A DNA stretch of 64,000 nt from Clusia tigrina (taxonomy: Eukaryota; Arthropoda; Insecta; Diptera; Clusiidae), in NCBI GenBank assembly GCA_920105625.2, contig OV050031.1, positions 92,633,676 through 92,697,675 of the forward strand, read 5' to 3'. A program made the position numbers and the translations under genes. Below are positions 35,006-46,229 of this stretch, piece by piece. The stretch's first letter is position 1. Each line of letters opens with the position of its first letter. The notes beneath the pieces were generated by a model that was given only the letters and a program-made list of their open reading frames with translations, searched no databases and was not told where the DNA came from.

Positions 35006-38000
35006 TTAAGCTATTGCTCAAAGCTATGCTACCCTTGAATCCCAAATAAAACACTGATAAAACTTCAAATGGCCCTAACTTCTATACGGTACGTCCTACA
35101 CCTATCAAAGTTTGCAACACACAAATGCTTGTAACTTTTTACTGGAGCGTCATAAAACCTTGAAACTTTGTAACAATAAAGTACTCGAGCCTCTTGTCAA
35201 TTTACGCTATTGCTCAAAGCTATGCTACCCTTGAATCCCAAATAAAACACTGATAAAACTTCAAATGGCCCTAACTTCTATACGGTACGTCCTACACCTA
35301 TCAAAGTTTGCAACATACAAATGCTTGTAACTTTTTACTGGAGCGTCATAAAACCTTGAAATTTTGTAACAGTAAAGTACTCGAGCCTCTTGTCAATTTA
35401 AGCTATCGCTCAAAGCTATGCTACCCTTGAATCCCAAATAAAAAACTGATAAAACTTCAAATGGCCCTAACTTCTATACGGTACGTCCTACACCTATCAA
35501 AGTTTGCAACATATAAATGCTTGTAACTTTTCACTGGAGCGTCATAAAACCTTGAAACTTTGTAACAATAAAGCACTCGAGCCGCTTGTCAATTTAAGCT
35601 ATCGCTCAAAGCTATGCTACCCTTAAGTCCCAACTCAAACACTGATAAAACTTCAAATGACCCTAAATTCTATACAGTACGTCCTACACCTATCAAAGTT
35701 TGCAACATACAAATGCTTGTAACTTTTTACTGGAGCGTCATAAAACCTTGAAATTTCGTAACAATAAAGTACTCGAGCCTCTTGTCAATTTAAGCTATTG
35801 CTCAAAGCTATGCTACCCTTGTGTCCCGAATCAAACACAGATAAAACTTCAAATGGCCCTAACTTCTATACGGTACGTCCTACACCTATCAAAGTTTGCA
35901 CCATACAAATGCTTGTAACTTTTTACTGGAGCGTCATAAAACCTTGAAATTTTGTAACAATAAGGTACTCGAGCCTCTTGTCAATTTAAGCTATCGCTCA
36001 AAGCTATGCTACCCTTAAGTCTCAAATCAAACACTGATAAAACTTCAAGTGGCCCTAACTTCTATACGGTATGTCCTACACCTATCAAAGTTTGCAACAT
36101 ACAAATGCTTGTAACTTTTTACTGGAGCGTCATAAAACCTTGAAATTTGGTAACAATAAAGTAATCGAGCCTCTTGTCAATTTAAGCTATCGCTCAAAGC
36201 TATGCTACCCTTGAGCCCCAAATCAAACACTGATAAAACTTCAAATGGCCCTAAGTTCTATACAGTACGTCCTACACCTATCAAAGTATGCAACATACAA
36301 ATGCTTGTAACTTTTTACTGGAGCGTCATAGAACCTTGAAATTTTGTAACAATAAAGTACTCGAGCCTCTTGTTAATTTAAGCTATCGCTCAAAGCTATG
36401 CTACCCTTGAATCCCAAATAAAAAACTGATAAAACTTCAAATGGCCCTAACTTCTATACGGTACGTCCTACACCTATCAAAGTTTGCAACATACAAATGC
36501 TTGTAACTTTTCACTGGAGCGTCATAAAACCTTGAAACTTTGTAACAATAAAGCACTCGAGCCGCTTGTCAATTTAAGCTATCGCTCAAAGCTATGCTAC
36601 CCTTAAGTCCCAAATCAAACACTTATAAAACTTCAAATGACCCTAAATTCTATACAGTACGTCCTACACCTATCAAAGTTTGCAACATACAAATGCTTGT
36701 AACTTTTTACTGGAGCGTCATAAAACCTTGAAATTTTGTAACAATAAAGTACTCGAGCCTCTTGTCAATTTAAGCTATTGCTCAAAGCTATGCTACACTT
36801 GTGTCCCGAATCAAACACAGATAAAACTTCAAATGGCCCTAACTTCTATACGGTATGTCCTAAACCTATCAAAGTTTGCAACATACAAATGCTTGTAACT
36901 TTTTACTGGAGCGTCATAAAACCTTGAAATTTTGTAACAATAAAGTACACGAGCCTCTTGTCAATTTAAGCTATCGCTCAAAGCTATGCTACCCTTAAGT
37001 CCCAAATCAAACGCTGATAAAACTTCAAATGGCCCTAACTTCTGTACGGTACGTCCTACACCTATCAAAGTTTGCAACATGCAAATGCTTGTAACTTTTT
37101 AATGGAGCGTCATAAAACCTTGAAATTTTGTAACAATAAAGTACTCGAGCCTCTGGTTAATTTAAGCTATCGCTCAAAGCTATGCTACCCTCGAGTCCCA
37201 AATCAAACACTGATAAAACTTCAAATGGCCCTAACTTCTGTACGGTACGTCCTACACCTATCAAAGTTTGCAACATACAAATGCTTGTAACTTTTTACTG
37301 GAGCGTCATAAAACCTTGAAATTTTGTAACAATAAAGTACTCGAGCCTCTTGTCAATTTAAGCTATCGCTCAAAGCTATGCTAAACTTGAATCCCAAATC
37401 AAACACTGATAAAACTTCAAATGGCCCTAACTTCTATACGGTACGTCCTACACCTATCAAAGTTAGCAACATTTAAATGCTTGTAACTTTTCACTGGAGC
37501 GTCATAAAACCTTGAAATTTTGTAACAATAAAGTACTCGAGCCTCTTGTCAATTTAAGCTATCGCTCAAAGCTATGCTACCCTTGAGTCCCAAATCAAAC
37601 ACTGATAAAACTTCAAACGGCCCTAACATCTATACTGTACGTCCTACACCTATCAAAGTTTGCAACATACAAATGCTTGTAACTTTTTACTGGAGCGTCA
37701 TAAAACCTTGAAACTTTGTAACAATAAAGTACTCGAGCCTCTTGTCAATTTAAGCTATTGCTCAAAGCTATGCTACCATTGAATCCCAAATAAAACACTG
37801 ATAAAACTTCAAATGGCCCTAACTTCTATACGGTACGTCCTACACCTATCAAAGTTTGCAACATACAAATGCTTGTAACTTTTTACTGGAGCGTCATAAA
37901 ACCTTGAAATTTTGTAACAATCAAGTACTCGAGCCTCTTGTCAAGCTATCGCTCAAAGCTATGCTACCCTTGAATCCCAAATAAAAAACTGATAAAACTT

Positions 38001-38943
38001 CAAATGGCCCTAACTTCTACACGGTACGTCCTACACCTATCAAAGTTTGCAACATACAAATGCTTGTAACTTTTCACTGGAGCGTCATAAAACCTTGAAA
38101 CTTTGTAACAATAAAGCACTCGAGCCGCTTGCCAATTTAAGCTATCGCTCAAAGCTATGCTACCCTTAAGTCCCAAATCAAACACTGATAAAACTTCAAA
38201 TGACCGTAAATTCTATACAGTACGTCCTACACCTATCAAAGTTTGCAACATACAAATGCTTGTAACTTTTTACTGGAGCGTCATAAAACCTTCAAATTTT
38301 GTAACAATAAAGTACTCGAGCCTCTTGTCAATTTAAGCTATTGCTCAAAGCTATGCTACCCTTGTGTCCCGAATCAAACACAGATAAAACTTCAAATGGC
38401 CCTAACTTCTATACGGTACGTCCTAAACCTATCAAAGTTTGCAACATACAAATGTTTGTAACTTTTTACTGGAGCATCATAAAACCTTGAAATTTTGTAA
38501 CAATAAAGTACTCGAGCCTCTTGTCAATTTAAGCTATCGCTCAAAGCTATGCTACCCTTAAGTCCCAAATCAAACACTGATTAAACTTCAAATGGCCCTA
38601 ACTTCTATACTGTACGTCCTACACCTATCAAAGTTTGCAACATACAAATGCTTGTAACTTTTTACTGGAGCGTCATAAAACCTTGAAACTTTGTAACAAT
38701 AAAGTACTCGAGCCTCTTGTCAATTTAAGCTATTGCTCAAAGCTATGCTACCATTGAATCCCAAATAAAACACTGATAAAACTTCAAATGGCCCTAACTT
38801 CTATACGGTACGTTATACACCTATCAAAGTTTGCAACATACAAATGCTTGTAACTTTTTACTGGAGCGTCATAAAACCTTGAAATTTTGTAACAATCAAG
38901 TACTCGAGCCTCTTGTCAAGCTATCGCTCAAAGCTATGCTACC
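35006..38943 (+). repeat. 3.9-kb segmental duplication, copy 2
   Basis: Matches 26,980-30,917 at offset 8,026. Private differences include AGTATGC at about 36,289, CATGCAAATG at about 37,080, ACATCT at about 37,628, ATGTTTGTA at about 38,455 and CGTTATACACC at about 38,813. At the right end it continues into a further tandem copy of the five-monomer unit with the 5-bp deletion, whereas copy 1 switches to the mosaic. Confidence 0.92.
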
Positions 38944-39571
38944 CTTGAATCCCAAATAAAAAACTGATAAAACTTCAAATGGCCCTAACTTCTACACGGT
39001 ACGTCCTACACCTATCAAAGTTTGCAACATACAAATGCTTGTAACTTTTCACTGGAGCGTCATAAAACCTTGAAACTTTGTAACAATAAAGCACTCGAGC
39101 CGCTTGCCAATTTAAGATATCGCTCAAAGCTATGCTACCCTTAAGTCCCAAATCAAACACTGATAAAACTTCAAATGACCGTAAATTCTATACAGTACGT
39201 CCTACACCTATCAAAGTTTGCAACATACAAATGCTTGTAACTTTTTACTGGAGCGTCATAAAACCTTCAAATTTTGTAACAATAAAGTACTCGAGCCTCT
39301 TGTCAATTTAAGCTATTGCTCAAAGCTATGCTACCCTTGTGTCCCGAATCAAACACAGATAAAACTTCAAATGGCCCTAACTTCTATACGGTACGTCCTA
39401 AACCTATCAAAGTTTGCAACATACAAATGCTTGTAACTTTTTACTGGAGCATCATAAAACCTTGAAATTTTGTAACAATAAAGTACTCGAGCCTCTTGTC
39501 AATTTAAGCTATCGCTCAAAGCTATGCTACCCTTAAGTCCCAAATCAAACACTGATTAAACTTCAAATGGC
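37818..39571 (+). repeat. 5-monomer HOR containing the 5-bp deletion (975 bp)
   Basis: Units begin at 37,818 and 38,793, 975 bp apart (five monomers minus 5 bp). The order is: the 191-bp deletion monomer; CTACACGG with GCACTCGAGCCGCTTGCC; TAAATTCTATACAG with CTTCAAATTTT and a GTGTCCCGAATC tail; CCTAAACC with GAGCATCAT and GATTAAAC; TATACTGTACG with GAAACTTTG and CCATTGAATCC. The second unit breaks off after its fourth monomer. One such unit is also present at 29,792-30,766. Confidence 0.9.
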
Positions 39572-40355
39572 CCTAACTTCTATACGGTACGTCCTACACC
39601 TATCAAAGTTTGCAACATACAAATGCTTGTAACTTTTTACTGGAGCGTCATAAAACCTTGAAATTTTGTAACAATAAAGTACTCGAGCCTTTTGTCAATT
39701 TAAGCTATCGCTCAAAGCTATGCTACCCTTAAGTCCCAAATCAAACACTGATAAAACTTCAAATGGCCCTAACTTCTGTACGGTACGTCCTACACCTATC
39801 AAAGTTTGCAACATACAAATGCTTGTAACTTTTTACTGGAGCGTCATAAAACCTTGAAATTTTGTAACAATAAAGTACTCGAGCCTCTTGTCAATTTAAG
39901 CTATCGCTCAAAGCTATGCTACCCTCGAGTCCCAAATCAAACACTGATAAAACTTCAAATGGCCCTAACTTCTGTACGGTACGTCCTACACCTATCAAAG
40001 TTTGCAACATACAAATGCTTGTAAGTTTTTACTGGAGCGTCATAAAACCTTGAAATTTTGTAACAATAAAGTACTCGAGCCTCTTGCCAATTTAAGCTAT
40101 CGCTCAAACCTATGCTACCCTTGAATCCCAAATCAAACACTCATAAAACTTCAAATTACCCTAACTTCTATACGGTACGTCCTACACCTATCAAAGTTTG
40201 CAACACACAAATGCATTTAACTTTTTACTGGAGCGTCATAAAACCCTGAAATTTTGTAACAATAAAGTACTCGAGCCTCTTGTCAATTTAAGGTATCATT
40301 CAAAGCTATGCTACCCTTAAGTCCCAAATCAAACACTGATAAAACTTCAAATGGC
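39572..40355 (+). repeat. Four ordinary and transitional monomers
   Basis: Satellite only. Markers are CCTTTTGTC (39,572 copy), CTCGAGTCCC tail (39,768), TTGCCAATTT with CTCAAACC and an AAATTACCC end (39,964), and ACACACAAATGCATTT with AACCCTG (40,160). The AATTACCC-to-ACACAC/AACCCTG succession returns at 43,290-43,681 and 54,070-54,461, so it is a recurrent HOR segment of the right half. Confidence 0.8.
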
Positions 40356-41531
40356 CCTAACTTCTATACGGTACGTCCTACACCTATCAAAGTTTGCAAC
40401 ATACAAATGCTTGTAACTTTTTACTGGAGCGTCATAAAACCTTGAAATTTTGTAACAATAAAGTACTCGAGCCTGTTGTCAATTTAAGCTAGCGCTCAAA
40501 GCTATGCTACCCTTGAGTCTCAAATCAAACACTGATAAAACTTCAAATGGCCCGAACTTCTATACGGTACGTCCTACACCTATCAAAGTTTGCAACATAC
40601 AAATGCTTGTAACTTTTTACTGGAGCGTCATAAAACCTTGAAATTTTGTAACAATAAAGTACTCGAGCCTCTTGTCAATTTAAGCTATCGCTCAAAGCTA
40701 TGCTACCCTTAAGTCCCAAATCAAACACTGATAAAACTTCAAATGGCCCTAACTTCTGTACGGTACGTCCTACACCTATCAAAGTTTGCAACATACAAAT
40801 GCTTGTAACTTTTTACTGGAGCGTCATAAAACCCTGAAATTTTGTAACAATAAAGTACTCGAGCCTCTTGTCAATTTAAGCTATCGTTCAAAGCTATGCT
40901 ATCCTTAAGTCCCAAATCAAACACTGATAAAACTTCAAATGGCCCTAACTTCTATACGGTACGTCCTACACCTATCAAAGTTTGCAACATACAAATGCTT
41001 GTAACTTTGTACTGGAGCGTCATAAAACCTTGAAATTTTGTAACAATAAAGTACTCGAGCCTGTTGTCAATTTAAGCTAGCGCTCAAAGCTATGCTACCC
41101 TTGAGTCCCAAATCAAACACTGATAAAACTTCAAATGGCCCGAACTTCTATACGGTACGTCCTACACCTAACAAAGTTTGCAACATACAAATGCTTGTAA
41201 CTTTTTACTGGAGCGTCATAAAACCTTGAAATTTTGTAACAATAAAGTACTCGAGCCTCTTGTCAATTTAAGCTATCGCTCAAAGCTATGCTACCCTTAA
41301 GTCCCAAATCAAACACTGATAAAACTTCAAATGGCCCTAACTTCTGTACGGTACGTCCTACACCTATCAAAGTTTGCAACATACAAATGCTTGTAACTTT
41401 TTACTGGAGCGTCATAAAACCCTGAAATTTTGTAACAATAAAGTACTCGAGCCTCTTGTCAATTTAAGCTATCGTTCAAAGCTATGCTATCCTTAAGTCC
41501 CAAATCAAACACTGATAAAACTTCAAATGGC
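40356..41531 (+). repeat. 3-monomer HOR (588 bp), two units
   Basis: Units are 40,356-40,943 and 40,944-41,531. Shared variants at 588-bp spacing are CCTGTTGTC with CTAGCGCTC (40,491 and 41,079), GGCCCGAAC at the monomer junction, and AACCCTG with ATCGTTCAAAG and CTATCCTTAAG. Partial relatives lie just before (40,160) and after (41,532, which has lost the CCTGTTG half). Since 588 is three monomers, this is also the shortest length that restores reading frame, presumably by coincidence. Confidence 0.88.
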
Positions 41532-43681
41532 CCTAACTTCTATATGGTACGTCCTACACCTGTCAAAGTTTGCAACATACAAATGCTTGTAACTTTGTAC
41601 TGGAGCGTCATAAAACCTTGAAATTTTGTAACAATAAAGTACTCGAGCCGCTTGTCAATTTAAGCTATCGCTCAAAGCTATGCTACCCTTAAGTCCCAAA
41701 TCAAACACTGATAAAACTTCAAATGACCGTAAATTCTATACAGTACGTCCTACACCTATCAAAGTTTGCAACATACAAATGCTTGTAACTTTTTACTGGA
41801 GCGTCATAAAACATTCAAATTTTGTAACAATAAAGTTCTCGAGCCTCTTGTCAATTTAAGCTATTGCTCAAAGGTATGCTACCCTTGTGTCCCGAATCAA
41901 ACACAGATAAAACTTCAAATGGCCCTAACTTCTATACGATACGTCCTAAACCTATCAAAGTTTGCAACATCAAATGCTTGTAACTTTTTACTGGAGCGTC
42001 ATAAAACCCTGAAATTTTGTAACAATAAAGTACTCGAGCCTCTTGTCAATTTAAGCTATTGCTCAAAGCTATGCTACCATTGAATCCCAAATAAAACACT
42101 GATAAAACTTCAAATGACCGTAAATTCTATACAGTACGTCCTACACCTATCAAAGTTTGCAACATACAAATGCTTGTAACTTTTTACTGGAGCGTCATAA
42201 AACCTTCAAATTTTGTAACAATAAAGTACTCGAGCCTCTTGTCAATTTAAGCTATTGCTCAAAGCTATGCTACCCTTGTGTCCCGAATCAAACACAGATA
42301 AAACTTCAAATGGCCCTAACTTCTATACGGTACGTCCTAAACCTATCAAAGTTTGCAACATACAAACGCTTGTAACTTTTTACTGGAGCGTCATAAAACC
42401 TTGAAAATTTGTAACAATAAAGTACTCGAGCCTCTTGTCAATTTAAGCTATCGCTCAAAGCTATGCTACCCTTCAGTCCCAAATCAAACACTGATAAAAC
42501 TTCAAATGGCCCTAACTTCTATACGGAATGTCCTACACCTATCAAAGTTTGCAACATACAAATGCTTGTAACTTTTTCCTGGAGCGTCATAAAACCTTGT
42601 AATTTTGTAACAATAAAGTACTCGAGCCTCTTGTCAATTTAAGCTATTGCTCAAAGCTATGCTACCATTGAATCCCAAATAAAACACTGATAAAACTTCA
42701 AATGGCCCTAACTGCTATACGGTACGTCCTACACCTTTCAAAGTTTGCAACATACAAATGCTTATAACTTTTTACTGGAGCGTCATAAAACCTTGACATT
42801 TTGTAACAATAAAGTACTCGAGCCTCTTGTCAAGCTATCGCTCAAAGCTATGCTACCCTTGAATCCCAAATAAAAAACTGATAAAACTTCAAATGGCCCT
42901 AACTTCTATACGGTACGTCCTACACCTATCAAAGTTTGCAACATACAAATGCTTGTAACTTTTCACTGGAGCGTCATAAAACCTTGAAACTTTGTAACTA
43001 TAAAGCACTCGAGCCGCTTGTCAATTTAAGCTATCGCTCAAAGCTATGCTACCCTTAAGTCCCAAATCAAAAACTGATAAAACTTCAAATGACCGTAAAT
43101 TCTATACAGTACGTCCTACACCTATCAAAGTTTGCAACATACAAATGCTTGTAACTTTTTACTGGAGCGTCATAAAACCTTGAAATTTTGTAACAATAAA
43201 GTACTCGAGCCTCTTGTCAATTTAAGCTATCGCTCAAAGCTATGCTACCCTTAAGTCCCAAATCAAACACTGATAAAACTTCAAATGGCCCTAACTTCTG
43301 TACGGTACGTCCTACACCTATCAAAGTTTGCAACATACAAATGCTTGTAACTTTTTACTGGAGCGTCATAAAACCTTGAAATTTTGTAACAATAAAGTAC
43401 TCGAGCCTCTTGTCAATTTAAGCTATCGCTCAAGGCTATGCTACCCTTGAATCCCAAATCAAACACTGATAAAACTTCAAATTACCCTAACTTCTATACG
43501 GTACGTCCTACACCTATCAAAGTTTGCAACACACAAATGCATTTAACTTTTTACTGGAGCGTCATAAAACCCTGAAATTTTGTAACAATAAAGTACTCAA
43601 GCCTCTTGTCAATTTAAGCTATCGTTCAAAGCTATGCTACCCTTAAGTCCCAAATCAAACACTGATAAAACTTCAAATGGC
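41532..43681 (+). repeat. Shuffled relatives of the 5-monomer unit
   Basis: Monomers at 41,728 and 42,119 both carry TAAATTCTATACAG with TTCAAATTTTG and a GTGTCCCGAATC tail. Those at 41,924 and 42,511 carry the CCATTGAATCC tail. The 42,707 copy has the 5-bp deletion. These are the elements of the 975-bp unit in altered order, with private changes such as AAAATTTG and CTTCAGTCCC. A 1-bp deletion occurs at about 41,970 (ACATCAAATG for ACATACAAATG). Confidence 0.85.
42707..42897 (+). repeat. 191-bp monomer with 5-bp deletion but different flank
   Basis: It has the same CTTGTCAAGC deletion as four other copies but lacks their AATCAAG variant. Instead it has GACATTTTG with AATAAAG, and private changes CTGCTATACGG, CCTTTCAAAG and GCTTATAAC. 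Either the left part was replaced by crossover or conversion, or the deletion arose twice. The identical position favours the former. Confidence 0.85.
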
Positions 43682-46229
43682 CCTAACTTCTATACGGTAC
43701 GTCCTACACCAATCAAAGTTTGCAACATACAAATGCTTGTAACTTTTTACTGGAGCGTCATAAAACCTTGAAATTTTGTAACAATAAAGTACTCGAAACT
43801 CTTGTCAATTTAAGCTAGCGCTGAAAGCTATGCTACCCTTGAGTCCCAAATCAAACACTGATAAAACTTCAAATGGCCCTAACTTCTATACGGTACGTCC
43901 TACACCTATCAAAGTTTGCAACATACAAATGCTTGTAACTTTTTACTGGAGCGTCATAAAACCTTGAAACTTTGTAACAATAAAGTACTCGATCCTCTTG
44001 TCAATTTAAGCTATTGCTCAAAGCTATGCTACCCTTGAATCCCAAATAAAACACTGATAAAACTTCAAATAGCCCTAGCTTCTATTCCGTACGTCCTACA
44101 CCTATCAAAGTTTGCAACATACAAATGCTTGTAACTTTTTACTGGAGCGTCATAAAACCTTGAAATTTTGTAACAATAAAGTACTCGAGCCTCTTGTCAA
44201 TTTAAGCTATCGATCAAAGCTATGCTACCCTTGAATCCCAATTAAAAAACTGATAAAACTTCAAATGGCTCTAACTTCTATACGGTACGACCTACACCTA
44301 TCAAAGTAAGCAACATTTAAATGCTTGTAACTTTTCACTGGAGCGTCATAAAACCTTGAAACTTTGTAACAATAAAGCACTCGAGCCGCTTGTCAATTTA
44401 AGCTATCGCTCAAAGCTATGCTACCCTTAAGTCCCAAATTAAACACTGATAAAACTTCAAATGACCCTAAATTCTATACAGTACGTCCTACACCTATCAA
44501 AGTTTGCAACATACAAATGCTTGTAACTTTTTACTGGAGCGTCATAAAACCTTGAAATTTTGTAATAATAAAGTACTCGAGCCTCTTGTCAATTTAAGCT
44601 ATCGCTCAAAGCTATCCTACCCTTGAGTCCCAAATCAAACACTGATAAAACTTCAAATGGCCATAAGTTCTATACAATACGTCCTACAGCTATCAAAGTT
44701 TGCAACATACAAATGCTTGTAACTTTTTACTGGAGCGTCGTAAAACCTTGAAATTTTGTAACAATAAAGTACTCGAGCCTCTTGTCAATTTAAGCTATCG
44801 CTCAAAGCTATGCTACCCTTGAGTCCCAAATCAAACACTGATAAAACTTCAAATGGCCCTAACTTCTATACAGTACGTCCTACACCTATCAAAGTTTGCA
44901 ACATACAAATGCTTGTAACTTTTTACTGGAGCGTCATAAAACCTTGAAATTTTGTAACAATAAAGTACTCGAGCCGCTTGTCAATTTAAGCTATCGCTCA
45001 AAGATATGCTACCCTTGAGTCCCAAATCATACACTGATAAAACTTCAAATGGCCCTAAATTCTGTATGGTACGTCCTACACCTATCAAAGTTTGCAACAC
45101 ACAAATGCATTTAACTTTTTACTGGAGCGTCATAAAACCTTGAAATTTTGTAACAATAAAGTACTCGAGCCTCTTGTCAATTTAAGCTATCGATCAAAGC
45201 TATGCTACCCTTGAATCCCAAATCAAACACTGATAAAACTTCAAATGGCCCTAACTTCTGTACGGTACGTCCTACACCTATCAAAGTAAGCAACATTTAA
45301 ATGCTTGTAACTTTTCACTGGAGCGTCATAAAACCTTGAAACTTTGTAACAATAAAGCACTCTAGCCGTTTGTCAATTTAAGCTATCGCTCAAAGCTATG
45401 CTACCCTTAAGTCCCAAATTAAACACTGATAAAACTTCAAATGGCCCTAACTTCTGTACGGTACGTCCTACACCTATCAAAGTTTGCAACATACAAATGA
45501 TTGTAACTTTTTACTGGAGCGTCATAAAACCTGGAAATTTTGTAACAATCAAGTACTCGAGCCTCTTGTCAATTTAAGCTATCGCGCAAAGCTATGCTAC
45601 CCTTGAGTCCCAAATCAAACACTGATAAAACTTCAAATGGCCCTAACTTCTATACGGTACGTCCTACACCTATCAAAGTTTGCAACATACAAATGCTTGT
45701 AACTTTTTACTGGAGCGTCATAAAACCATGAAACTTTGTAACAATAAAGTACTCGAGCCTCTTGTCAATTTAAGCTATCGCTCAAAGCTATGCTACCCTT
45801 GAATCCCAAATCAAATACTGATAAAACTTCAAATGGCCCTAACTTATATACGGTACGTCCTACACCTATCAAAGTTTGCAACACACAAATGCATTTAACT
45901 TTTTACTGGAGCGTCATAAAACCTTGAAATTTTGTAACAATAAAGTATTCGAGCCTCTTGTCAATTTAAGCTAACGCTCAAAGCTTTGCTACCCTTGAGT
46001 CCCAAATCAAACACTGATAAAACTTCAAATGGCCCTAACTTCTGTACGGTACGTCCTACACCTATCAAAGTTTGCAACATACAAATGCTTGTAACTTTTT
46101 ACTGGAGCGTCATAAAACCTTGAAATTTTGTAACAATAAAGTACTCGAGCCTCTTGTCAATTTAAGCTATCGATCAAAGCTATGCTACCCTTGAATCCCA
46201 AATAAAAAACTGATAAAACTTCAAATGGC
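43682..46229 (+). repeat. First appearance of the right-half HOR family
   Basis: The new marker types appear in this order: CTCGAAACTC with CTAGCGCTGAAAG (43,682); CTCGATCCTC (43,878); TAGCTTCTATTC with ATCGATC (44,074); TACGACC with GTAAGCAACATTTAAATG and GCACTCGAGCCGC (44,270); AAATTCTATACAG (44,466); TAAGTTC with ACAGCTATC and GCGTCGT (44,662). Their tidier versions make up the units from 46,230 onward. Monomers 45,446-46,033 (AATGATTG/AATCAAG, ATCGCGC, CCATGAAACTTTG, AAATACTG, ACACAC) recur at 53,482-54,069, offset 8,036 bp. Confidence 0.83.

Noticed and set aside
26980..38943. Assembly artefact as the cause of the 8,026-bp duplication.
   Set aside because: The copies carry private substitutions and different right-hand neighbours, which favours a real duplication. 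Only spanning long reads could settle it.
41766..42083. Longest open frame, 105 codons on the + strand.
   Set aside because: It results from the 1-bp deletion at about 41,970, which joins the frames of two adjacent monomers, so the peptide repeats itself. There is no evidence of coding.
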